12,243 nt of DNA from Acidobacteriota bacterium (GTDB lineage: Bacteria > Acidobacteriota > Terriglobia > UBA7540). The notes beneath the pieces are model-generated. The model had not been told where the DNA came from, ran no database searches, and was given only the letters and a program-made list of their open reading frames with translations. The stretch covers positions 1-12,243 of the forward strand of contig JAJYHU010000254.1 in assembly GCA_021784615.1 (NCBI GenBank), written 5' to 3'. Made by a program: the position numbers and the translations under genes. This document shows positions 5,946 to 12,243 of this stretch, one piece after another; positions within the stretch are counted from its first letter, which is position 1; every line of letters begins with the position of its first letter.

Positions 5946-5969
5946 TTAATGTGACGGTGATCACATTAA
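5946..5969. promoter_or_regulatory. CRP-type operator palindrome upstream of the receiver/Crp-family gene pair
   Basis: Two perfect 9-bp arms, TTAATGTGA and TCACATTAA, flank a 6-bp spacer (CGGTGA). This contains the exact TGTGA-N6-TCACA core of CRP sites and matches the flanking A/T preference too. It lies about 110 bp upstream of the receiver ATG (5836) and about 85 bp past the pump stop codon (6061), i.e. in the promoter region of the regulatory pair. A -10-like TATAAC at 5914-5919 lies between it and the gene; the implied distance does not match a classic class I or II CRP promoter. The adjacent regulator has the residues to read this site. Confidence 0.75.
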
Positions 5970-6060
5970 GCCATTGTGGCGATATTTAGTCAGGCGGTCG
6001 AGGCCACGGGGATCAGGCAAGCTCTTTTTTATCCAACAAGTTATTCTTGGCGAACAGCTT

Positions 6061-9000
6061 CTACTCTACAGCTTCCACGCTCTTTTGGAATCTTCCAAAA
6101 CGGAGGGCGAGGGTGGGCAGAACGAGAAGGTTCAAGGCCGTTGAAGTAAACAAGCCGCCCAATATGACAATGGCCATCGGACCTTCGATCTCCCGGCCGG
6201 GGTCGCCTGTTCCGAGGGCGAGCGGCAACAGACCAAGGCCCGTGACGGTTGCCGTCATCAAAATGGGCGCCAAGCGTTCGGAAGCGCCCCGGATGGCGGC
6301 TTCCGGACCCCAGGACACACCCTCCACGGAAACGAGATGCTCATAGTGCGAGATCAACATAATCGAGTTGCGCAGGGTAATGCCAAAAAGCGTGATAAAG
6401 CCAATCAGCGAGCCAAGCGAAAGCGACCGGCTGGTGGCGAACGCCGCGAGCACGCCTCCGACCAGCGCAAAGGGTAGATTAGTCAGCACCAGCAGGAGGT
6501 TGCGCCAATTCATCATCACAATGGAGAGCAAGGCGATGATGAGCACGGCGGCCAGAACCGAGTGGACCAGCAATTCGCGGTGGGATTTGGCCTGGGCTTC
6601 CGCCGTGCCGGTGAACTGGAAGTAAGTGTCGGAGGGAAACGCTACCTTGGCCAGGATTGTCCGCCGGGCCTGCCGGACAAAAGAATTCAGGCCGCGCCCG
6701 GAAACGTTGAGCGTGACGGTCTGCACTCTCTGGCCACCGTTGTGCAGGATGACGTAACGGCCGGACCGCTCATAGACATCGGCAAGCTTGCCGAGCTGAA
6801 TGTAATTTCCCGCCGGGCTTTCGAGCGGGAGCGCGGCAACATCAGCAGGACTCTGGCGTTCCGCGCGGTCGAGCACGACGGTGACGTTAAAGACTTCATT
6901 GCCCTGATACACTTGGCCCACATTAAGCCCGCCAAAAGCCGTTTGGACGGCATCGAGGACGGGAACCGGCTCAAATCCCCAGCGCTCGAGCGCTGCCGGA
7001 CGCAGCCGGACGATCACTTGCGGCGTTCCCGGAGGCGACTGAATCCGAACTGCCCGGGCGCCCGGAATCGAGCGGAGCACCTGGGCCACCTGCTGCGCCT
7101 TACGATCAAGGACATTCAGGTTCGGCCCGTAGATGTTGAGCACGACGGCGGCGGTGTAGCCCGAGATAATCTCTTCCATCCTTTCCGTCAAGAACGTGTT
7201 GACCGTAAACGTGAGGCCGGGAAAATTCCTGAGCGCCCGGTGAATGCCCGCCAGTGCCGCCTCATTCTGCTTGCCGTTGAGGTTTGGCTTGAGGGCCACG
7301 TCGATTTCGCTCTGGTAAGGACCGCGGGTTGAGGAGAGGTCCGCGCGGCCGGCTTTTTGCCCCACGGTGGCAACGTAGGGCGCCTTCATCAAGGCTTCGC
7401 TGACCTGCTTGCCGATGTGGAGCGAGTCCTCGATCGAGCTCCCCGGCAGGCCGATCATGTGAACAATGTACTCCCCTTCGTGGAACTGCGGCAGAAAGGC
7501 GGAGCGGAGCGAGGGCAGCACGGAGAGCCCGAGGATGGTCAATACGGCCACGCCCGCCATAACCAGCGCGGGCGCGCGTTCCACAAACAGCAGCACATGG
7601 CGGTAACCGGCCTTGAGCCATCGCACAAGCGGAGGCTCCTCTTTGGCCAGCGTTTTCTGGCCAAGCATGATCATGCTAAGGACCGGCGTCACCGTCAGCG
7701 CCACCAGCAAGGAAGCCAGAACGGAGAAAATATAGGCTATTCCCAGCGGCCGGAAAAGCGCGCCCGGAATGCCGCTCATCATCAAAATCGGAACAAAGAC
7801 CAGCGCCACCGTGAAAGTCGCATAGACGACGGCACTGCGCACTTCGAGGGAGGCGTCGAAAACGACCTGGACCGTGGGCCGGGGATTTTCAGCATGGCGG
7901 TTTTCCCGCAGGCGGCGAAGGATGTTTTCCACGTCAATCACCGCATCGTCCACCACCTCGCCGATGGCGATGGCGAGGCCGCCGAGCGTCATGGTGTTGA
8001 GCGTGTAGCCCATCCGGTCCATCACCGTGACCGCGGCGAGCAGCGATAGCGGAATGGCCGTGCAGGAGATCGCCGCCGTCCGAAAATCAAAGAGAAAAAG
8101 AAAGATGATGATAACCACCAGGATCGCTCCGATGGTGAGCGAAGAGCGGAGGTTGCTGAGGGCGGTTTCGATGAAATTGGCGGGACGGAAAACCGCCTCG
8201 TCCAGGTGAATGCCCTGGCGGTGAAGGGCCGGGCGGAGGCCGTTGAGCGCCTGATCGATCCGATGCGTAACTGCGAGGCTGTTGGACCCGTACTGCTCAT
8301 TCACCCTCAGGATGATGCCCGGCTTTCCATCAACGAGCGCGGCCCCGATGGGCGGCTGCTGCGCTTCCACCACGTGCGCCACCTGGCCGAGCTTTACGTT
8401 GACGCCATTGTGGTGAACCAGAACCGTCTGGGCCAGTTCCTGGGTGGTGAGTGACTGGCCTTCGGTGTGGAGGATGAACCGCTGGTTCACGGTCTCGATG
8501 AAGCCTGCGCCGCGCAGTCCCGTCGCGCCCTGCGCCGCTGCCACTACCTCATTCACGCTCAGGTCGTATTGCATCAGCCGCCTGGGAATGAACTGAATCT
8601 GGTATTGCTTGATCTGGCCGCCCCAGATCGCGACATTCGTCACGCCCGGCACGGCGCGCAAGGCCGGTTTGACCACCCAGTCGGCGACGGTCCTCAGTTG
8701 CCTCAGCGGCACGGTCTTGGAAGTTAGACCCAATTCCATCACATCGCCGGTCGAGCTGATGAGCGGCGTCATCACCGGCGCCTTCACTCCAGCCGGCAGG
8801 CTCGCTACAAGGGTCGCCAATTGCTCGGACACCAACTGCCGATCCAGATAGACGTTGCTGCTGGGATTGAAAACCAGTTGCACGTTCGACAGTCCTTGAA
8901 TGGATTGCGACATCATGGATTGGATTCCGGTCACGCCGTTGATGGCGAACTCGACAGGCTGCGTGACCAGAAGCTCGACTTGCTCGGGCGAAAGGCCCGG

Positions 9001-9159
9001 CGCTTCGGTCATGATCGAGACGACAGGCGGCGCGAACTCGGGAAATACGTCGTACTTGGCCCGCGTCAGAGAATAAACCCCGTAGCCTAAAAGGACGGCG
9101 GCCAGGACCAGGACAATTCCCTTGCGGTGCAAAGCCGTGCGAACGATGGCCCTCAGCAT
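6061..9159 (-). CDS. RND efflux pump inner-membrane subunit, CzcA/CusA (HME-like) type
   Basis: A 1032-residue proton-driven pump of the resistance-nodulation-division superfamily, of normal length, with the standard plan: first membrane helix (about 13-31), large periplasmic loop, helices 2-6 (about 340-500), second periplasmic loop, and helices 8-12 at the C-terminus. Family landmarks are YDVFPEFAPPVVSI (36-49), EAPGLSPEQVELLVTQPVE (52-70) and the fourth-helix motif GLAIAIGEVVDDAVIDVEN (394-412), with Asp404, Asp405 and Glu411 as likely proton-relay residues. The zinc/cobalt DFG start of that motif is AIG here. By hand alignment the three CusA copper-binding methionines correspond to His567, a Gln or Ser near 616-617, and Glu663, so copper/silver export is not supported; the substrate is open. 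It would pair with the adaptor and channel encoded just upstream. The start at 9159 is supported by AAGGAGA, 11 bp upstream. Confidence 0.93.
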   Translation of the reverse strand: MLRAIVRTALHRKGIVLVLAAVLLGYGVYSLTRAKYDVFPEFAPPVVSIMTEAPGLSPEQVELLVTQPVEFAINGVTGIQSMMSQSIQGLSNVQLVFNPSSNVYLDRQLVSEQLATLVASLPAGVKAPVMTPLISSTGDVMELGLTSKTVPLRQLRTVADWVVKPALRAVPGVTNVAIWGGQIKQYQIQFIPRRLMQYDLSVNEVVAAAQGATGLRGAGFIETVNQRFILHTEGQSLTTQELAQTVLVHHNGVNVKLGQVAHVVEAQQPPIGAALVDGKPGIILRVNEQYGSNSLAVTHRIDQALNGLRPALHRQGIHLDEAVFRPANFIETALSNLRSSLTIGAILVVIIIFLFLFDFRTAAISCTAIPLSLLAAVTVMDRMGYTLNTMTLGGLAIAIGEVVDDAVIDVENILRRLRENRHAENPRPTVQVVFDASLEVRSAVVYATFTVALVFVPILMMSGIPGALFRPLGIAYIFSVLASLLVALTVTPVLSMIMLGQKTLAKEEPPLVRWLKAGYRHVLLFVERAPALVMAGVAVLTILGLSVLPSLRSAFLPQFHEGEYIVHMIGLPGSSIEDSLHIGKQVSEALMKAPYVATVGQKAGRADLSSTRGPYQSEIDVALKPNLNGKQNEAALAGIHRALRNFPGLTFTVNTFLTERMEEIISGYTAAVVLNIYGPNLNVLDRKAQQVAQVLRSIPGARAVRIQSPPGTPQVIVRLRPAALERWGFEPVPVLDAVQTAFGGLNVGQVYQGNEVFNVTVVLDRAERQSPADVAALPLESPAGNYIQLGKLADVYERSGRYVILHNGGQRVQTVTLNVSGRGLNSFVRQARRTILAKVAFPSDTYFQFTGTAEAQAKSHRELLVHSVLAAVLIIALLSIVMMNWRNLLLVLTNLPFALVGGVLAAFATSRSLSLGSLIGFITLFGITLRNSIMLISHYEHLVSVEGVSWGPEAAIRGASERLAPILMTATVTGLGLLPLALGTGDPGREIEGPMAIVILGGLFTSTALNLLVLPTLALRFGRFQKSVEAVE

Positions 9160-9170
9160 ATCAGTTGTCG

Positions 9171-9177
9171 TCTCCTT
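9171..9177 (-). promoter_or_regulatory. Ribosome binding site of the RND pump gene, overlapping the adaptor stop
   Basis: AAGGAGA on the minus strand overlaps the adaptor stop codon (9176-9178) and lies 11 bp before the pump ATG, which suggests translational coupling of adaptor and pump. Confidence 0.65.
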
Positions 9178-10225
9178 ATTCGCCGGCGGGCGACGAAGGC
9201 CCCGGACTCGACTCGATGGCGAGAAGCTGTTCCGCGCCGCGCGTCACCACCAAGTCGCCGGGCGCAAAGCCCCGCGTCACAAGCCAGCCGCCGTGCGCGG
9301 GCGTGTCCGTAGGAACCGCGCGCCGCGTGAAGCGCCCCGGCGCCGGGACGGCATACGCCCAGGCTTTGCCCTGCCACCACACAACCGCGGAAGACGGAAC
9401 CACAACGCCCGCGACGCGTGGGCCCGCCGAATAGTGCGCGACCAGATTCGTGCCAGGCACCAAACCGGCCTGCGCCGAAATACGATAGAGGAGGCCAACC
9501 CCCTGCATGCGGGGATCGACCTTGGGAAAGAGCGAAACAAAGCTCCCTTCCCTGTAATGCCCGCCCGGCATCTCGAGTTGTGCCAGCGATGCGCGGGCAA
9601 AGGATTTGCCCGGAGGCACGGTCACCTCAACCAGCAACTCCTGCTGGTTCAGCACCCGCTCCAGCAGGGGAGTCCCCTCTTCCACCCATTGCTCCACCAC
9701 GCTGCCCCAGTTCTGCCTGGCCATCGGTCCCTCGAGCGCCAATTCCTGCTGGGCTGCCTGGACATCTGCCTCGTCCGCGCGGAGGGCGCCTTCCGCCGAC
9801 TGGAGCGATTTCTGGGAAACATTCTGGTTGTCCTGATAGAGAGACTTTAGCCGCGCGTATTCTGTGCGGGAGACCTCCGCCTTGGCGCGGGCCTTTGCGA
9901 GCTGGGCCTTTGCAACGATGTAGCTCTTGCGCAGCTTGGCAAGGCCCTCGACGGAGAGCACCTCCGCAGGCGCCGTAATCTGCCGGCGAGCCGAAGCCTT
10001 GCGAAGCGGCGCGGTTGCAATCCCGGCGAGCGTTTGAGCCTGCGGGGTCATCGTAATGACGGTCTGGTCATTCTGAACGGAAATCTCAGACTGGATGGGC
10101 ACAACCTTCGGCGGCTGCTTCTTGTGGGAATGGTCTTTTCGAGCCTGAGCAAGCGTCCATGAAAAAATGCCGGCGATCATCACGGCGGCCGCCGCAGTGG
10201 CCATGCGCTTTAAATCCATCTTCAT
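9176..10225 (-). CDS. RND efflux periplasmic adaptor subunit (HlyD/CusB-like)
   Basis: A 349-residue membrane-fusion protein that bridges the inner-membrane pump and the outer-membrane channel. The N-terminus has a signal or anchor helix (about 9-26, ATAAAAVMIAGIFSWTLA) and a short polar, His/Lys-containing stretch (DHSHKKQPPK). A helical hairpin follows (about 95-165), then beta-barrel segments (LLVEVTVPPGKSFARASL, about 192-260) and a membrane-proximal part with VPSSAVVWWQGKAWAYAV and GFAPGDLVVTRGAEQLL near the end. The usual lipoyl half-motifs flanking the hairpin are hard to see: on the first side ITAPAEVLSVEG runs straight into the helix, and on the second GSVVEQWVEEGTPLLERV is only a partial match. 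The protein is shorter than typical CusB or CzcB. Its ATG overlaps the stop of the channel gene (ATGA), and GGAGGG lies 9 bp upstream. No metal-binding Met/His cluster is apparent, so the substrate is not indicated. Confidence 0.88.
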   Translation of the reverse strand: MKMDLKRMATAAAAVMIAGIFSWTLAQARKDHSHKKQPPKVVPIQSEISVQNDQTVITMTPQAQTLAGIATAPLRKASARRQITAPAEVLSVEGLAKLRKSYIVAKAQLAKARAKAEVSRTEYARLKSLYQDNQNVSQKSLQSAEGALRADEADVQAAQQELALEGPMARQNWGSVVEQWVEEGTPLLERVLNQQELLVEVTVPPGKSFARASLAQLEMPGGHYREGSFVSLFPKVDPRMQGVGLLYRISAQAGLVPGTNLVAHYSAGPRVAGVVVPSSAVVWWQGKAWAYAVPAPGRFTRRAVPTDTPAHGGWLVTRGFAPGDLVVTRGAEQLLAIESSPGPSSPAGE

Positions 10226-11661
10226 CTTTTTATGCCCTCCAGCTTGGTCGAACCCTTCAAGGCCGGCGATTGGGATGTCGGCAGCGAAATGTCTCCCGAT
10301 TCGAGCGGGCGCTCGACAGCGTCCTCAAGCGCCCCCAACGCACTCTGTGCACGGCCTAGCGCCGCAAGCCACGCTTGCGCCAGGACCGGCCTTTGCAGCA
10401 ACACGGCATTCAGCGCCAGACGGTCCGCTTCTCCGGCGGCCACGGTGCGGCGTTCTTTGGGAACCACCACGCGCTCAAGCTCACCGAGTGCTTTCTCTGT
10501 CCCGTTCAAGACGCGTATGGACGCACGATACTTTGCCAGAGCTTCTTCGCTATCAGCAATCACCCTGGCCTGTGTGGCCAGGAAAGCCGCGGCGGCCTCT
10601 TTGCGGCGGGCCTCGGCTTCCGCGATGGGCCCCTGGTTACGGTTGAAAATGGGCAGTGTGACCGCATACCTCAACCTGAAGTAGTCACTACTAAGGTTAT
10701 AGCCTGGGCCAATTAGAACATCGGAGTGTTGTTTGGCAATTTGCAATTGAAGCGCGGCCTGGGTGGCTGCATATTCGGCCAGGGCTTTCCGGACGTCGAG
10801 CCGGTTCAGAACAGCGTCTCGCTGAATGTGCCGGGAAGAAATCGACTGTGCACTCGGCGGACGCTCAAAACCCGGCCAGACGAACTGGACGCCCTTCAGG
10901 GCTGTGACCGGAATCCCGATCGCTGCCGCCAGCGCCGCACGGGTTTCAGGAATACGGCCTTCGGCTGTTTCAATCGTCACGCGCATTTGGAGCAGCGAAA
11001 GACGGGCGTTATCAACTATCGGACGCGAAATCTCTCCCGCCGCAAGCCTCTGGCGAAGGAGCGTGACGCGGCGGGTCTGCAGGCGCTGCTGGATTTGCAG
11101 CAGGCCGACTCCCCGGGTGGCCAGAAAGTAGCTGACCAGTGCGGCGCGGACGTTGCTGCGAACTTTCCACGCAGCTTCTGCAAGGTTCAGACGGGCTGCC
11201 ATCGTCAGGTCCTTGGCCTGTTCCACCATGATCTTGCGCTTGCCCGCAGTCTGAATGCTGAAAAGAAGATCCAGGCTGTACAGATAGGGGCTGGGAATTC
11301 CGGGCCGCAGTTGGAACGTGGGATTTGGCCGGACGCCCGCAGTTACGACCGCAGCCTTTGCAGCGCTCACCTGCGCACGGGTCTGCTGAAGAACAGGGCT
11401 ATAGTAAATCGCCGCCAGGGTGAGCATTTTCAGGTTCCAAGCCCTGGGTGGCCAGGGATCGATATCGTGTCCGACATTATCTTGGATAAACCGCCTTACT
11501 TCGGGCGCAAGCAAGCTTCGCGCCTGAAGAGACGCCGCAGTTTCAGCGGGGGAAATTGGCGCAGGGCGGTAACGCCGGACTGGCGCGCAGCCTGCCATGC
11601 CGAAAATCAAAAGGAGCAGGGCCGCCGAGATGCAACGCAATTTGCGGAATGGCCTTTTCAT
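10222..11661 (-). CDS. TolC-family outer-membrane efflux channel, lipoprotein
   Basis: A 479-residue outer-membrane factor of the TolC/CusC/OprM type. The N-terminus is a lipoprotein signal: MKRPFRKLRC, a hydrophobic core, then lipobox MAGC with Cys25 as the lipidated residue. The body has two repeated halves rich in long alpha-helical segments: LTLAAIYYSPVLQQTRAQVSAAKAAV near 80-110 begins the first, and RKALAEYAATQAALQLQIAKQ followed by YAVTLPIFNRNQGPIAEAEA begins the second, as expected for two helical-barrel repeats with short outer-membrane strands. It trimerises in the family to form the exit duct. It is the first gene of the three-gene pump operon and overlaps the adaptor gene by 4 bp. 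A distinct Shine-Dalgarno sequence is not visible before ATG 11661. Confidence 0.92.
   Translation of the reverse strand: MKRPFRKLRCISAALLLLIFGMAGCAPVRRYRPAPISPAETAASLQARSLLAPEVRRFIQDNVGHDIDPWPPRAWNLKMLTLAAIYYSPVLQQTRAQVSAAKAAVVTAGVRPNPTFQLRPGIPSPYLYSLDLLFSIQTAGKRKIMVEQAKDLTMAARLNLAEAAWKVRSNVRAALVSYFLATRGVGLLQIQQRLQTRRVTLLRQRLAAGEISRPIVDNARLSLLQMRVTIETAEGRIPETRAALAAAIGIPVTALKGVQFVWPGFERPPSAQSISSRHIQRDAVLNRLDVRKALAEYAATQAALQLQIAKQHSDVLIGPGYNLSSDYFRLRYAVTLPIFNRNQGPIAEAEARRKEAAAAFLATQARVIADSEEALAKYRASIRVLNGTEKALGELERVVVPKERRTVAAGEADRLALNAVLLQRPVLAQAWLAALGRAQSALGALEDAVERPLESGDISLPTSQSPALKGSTKLEGIKR
10235..10240 (-). promoter_or_regulatory. Ribosome binding site of the adaptor gene, inside the channel gene
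   Basis: GGAGGG on the minus strand lies 9 bp before the adaptor ATG at 10225 and within the last codons of the channel gene, consistent with coupled translation. Confidence 0.6.
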
Positions 11662-11805
11662 GTCGAAATAACGCTCTTGAGCCGAAGCCTTTCCCAGGCG
11701 ATTGAAAGTCGCTTGGCGATCTCCCAGGGGTCAACCCGGGGCCCCGGAGAAATGCAAGTTTCCGGGCAGCGGAAGATGTAAGGGGAACAGGAATTGGCGA
11801 GGTTT

Positions 11806-12156
11806 CTAAATCCGCAGGGGAGCGGGCGGCGAATGCGTGGAGGCGTCCGGGAACGGGGCGAAGCAAGCCGGCAAGGCCAGGATCAGGCCGGAAGGTTGAA
11901 GCTCCAAAGCGCCCTGAGGACGCGAACACCGCTCGCGTATTTTCCTGGCTTGATGAATGACCACGCAAAATGCGCAGGCAAAGAGAGTGACGCCGCCGCC
12001 TGCGTTGAACAGGATGTCGTGCATTTCCTGGCGGGGACCGTCCCAGCGGTCGATGGTTTCAGCTATGGGACCGGTAAGATACCAGCCCATCCAAAGCAGA
12101 ATGACGATTCTGAGCAGCCGTAGCCCCATAGTCTCTTTATAGCCCCCGCGGCTCAT
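11806..12156 (-). CDS. Small membrane protein of unknown function
   Basis: A 116-residue protein with two hydrophobic helices: about 11-32 (GLRLLRIVILLWMGWYLTGP) and about 53-69 (GGVTLFACAFCVVIHQ), joined by a polar loop with RWDGPRQEMHDI. A basic stretch (ARKIRERC) and a Pro-rich tail follow. I do not recognise a family. The helices, loop and basic end look like a real small inner-membrane protein rather than a shadow frame. The start is unsure: ATG 12156 is the longest and ATG 12129 (MGLRLLRIV) places the first helix at the N-terminus; neither has a strong ribosome binding site. It ends 144 bp upstream of the channel gene on the same strand, so it could share the efflux transcript or simply precede it. 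Confidence 0.65.
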   Translation of the reverse strand: MSRGGYKETMGLRLLRIVILLWMGWYLTGPIAETIDRWDGPRQEMHDILFNAGGGVTLFACAFCVVIHQARKIRERCSRPQGALELQPSGLILALPACFAPFPDASTHSPPAPLRI

Positions 12157-12177
12157 CTGGTCAACGGGAGAGATACT

Positions 12178-12243
12178 TTATGCTGCGGGTACGATGCTTC
12201 TCTGCTTTAAGATGTTGCCCCGGCAGGTGCCCACCACTTCACT
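12178..12243 (-). CDS. Possible C-terminal end of a gene entering from the right edge (partial)
   Basis: One minus-strand frame is open from the window edge to a TAA at 12178-12180 and gives 21 residues ending in ILKQRSIVPAA. It lies 21 bp upstream of the small membrane protein gene. It is too short to identify and another minus frame is open for part of this length, so this is a tentative call. Confidence 0.25.
   Translation of the reverse strand, partial: SEVVGTCRGNILKQRSIVPAA

Noticed and set aside
6018..6034. A run of six T after GGCAAGCTC, considered as a terminator for the efflux operon
   Set aside because: The T-run is on the wrong strand for minus-strand transcription and no stable stem precedes it.
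6562..7332. A 256-residue plus-strand open frame opposite the RND pump gene
   Set aside because: It lies wholly within the pump gene and is rich in Arg, Asp and His with no family motif.
6061..11661. Naming the pump genes cusCBA or czcCBA
   Set aside because: The operon layout fits, but the pump lacks the CusA methionines and the DFG-type motif, so a copper/silver or zinc/cobalt name would overstate the evidence.
10726..11781. A 351-residue plus-strand open frame opposite the channel gene
   Set aside because: It is the antisense shadow of a clear TolC-family gene in GC-rich DNA; the translation has no recognisable domain and is rich in Arg, Gln and Gly.
11543..11968. A 141-residue minus-strand open frame overlapping both the channel gene start and the small membrane protein gene
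   Set aside because: It is rich in Pro, Arg, Ser and Gly, has no domain or hydrophobic pattern, and overlaps the lipoprotein signal region of the better-supported channel gene.

Overview
The window reads as about 12 kb of chromosome from a GC-rich Gram-negative bacterium. A lipoprotein outer-membrane efflux channel, a periplasmic adaptor and a signal-peptide-bearing predicted outer-membrane protein all require two membranes. The style of the stand-alone receiver, the small TraR/DksA protein and the ClsB-like phospholipase D fits Acidobacteriota, but that is an impression from protein style, not a placement. All confident genes lie on the minus strand. I saw no rRNA, tRNA, CRISPR array, transposase or phage gene.

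Layout, left to right. 2-97 (+) is the probable tail of a gene entering from the left. 140-3435 holds three minus-strand genes, read right to left: a secreted or outer-membrane protein of unknown function (2635-3435), a ClsB-like phospholipase D with a C-terminal membrane extension (1080-2576), and an endonuclease/exonuclease/phosphatase-fold protein (140-1012). The last two recall the E. coli clsB/ybhP neighbourhood. 3725-4066 encodes a TraR/DksA-type zinc-finger protein that probably acts on RNA polymerase. 4486-5836 holds a regulatory pair: a receiver-domain protein whose reading frame is broken by one missing base, followed by a Crp/Fnr-family regulator. A near-ideal CRP-type palindrome (5946-5969) lies upstream of the pair, and a perfect 13-bp hairpin (4428-4458) follows it. 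6061-11661 is a three-gene RND efflux operon: TolC-family lipoprotein, adaptor, then CzcA/CusA-type pump. A small membrane protein (11806-12156) lies just upstream. A possible gene tail enters from the right edge.

How it fits together. The efflux genes are tightly coupled: ATGA overlap between channel and adaptor, and the pump's ribosome binding site overlapping the adaptor stop. They should form one tripartite pump spanning both membranes. The regulatory pair lies immediately downstream of the pump. Its own recognition helix carries the R-E-T-x-x-R residues that read TGTGA half-sites, and such a site sits upstream of the pair, so autoregulation is the simplest reading. The most unusual points are that regulator-site match with a ligand pocket unlike that of cAMP-CRP, the single-base break in the receiver gene, and a pump and adaptor that do not match the classic copper/silver or zinc/cobalt systems.
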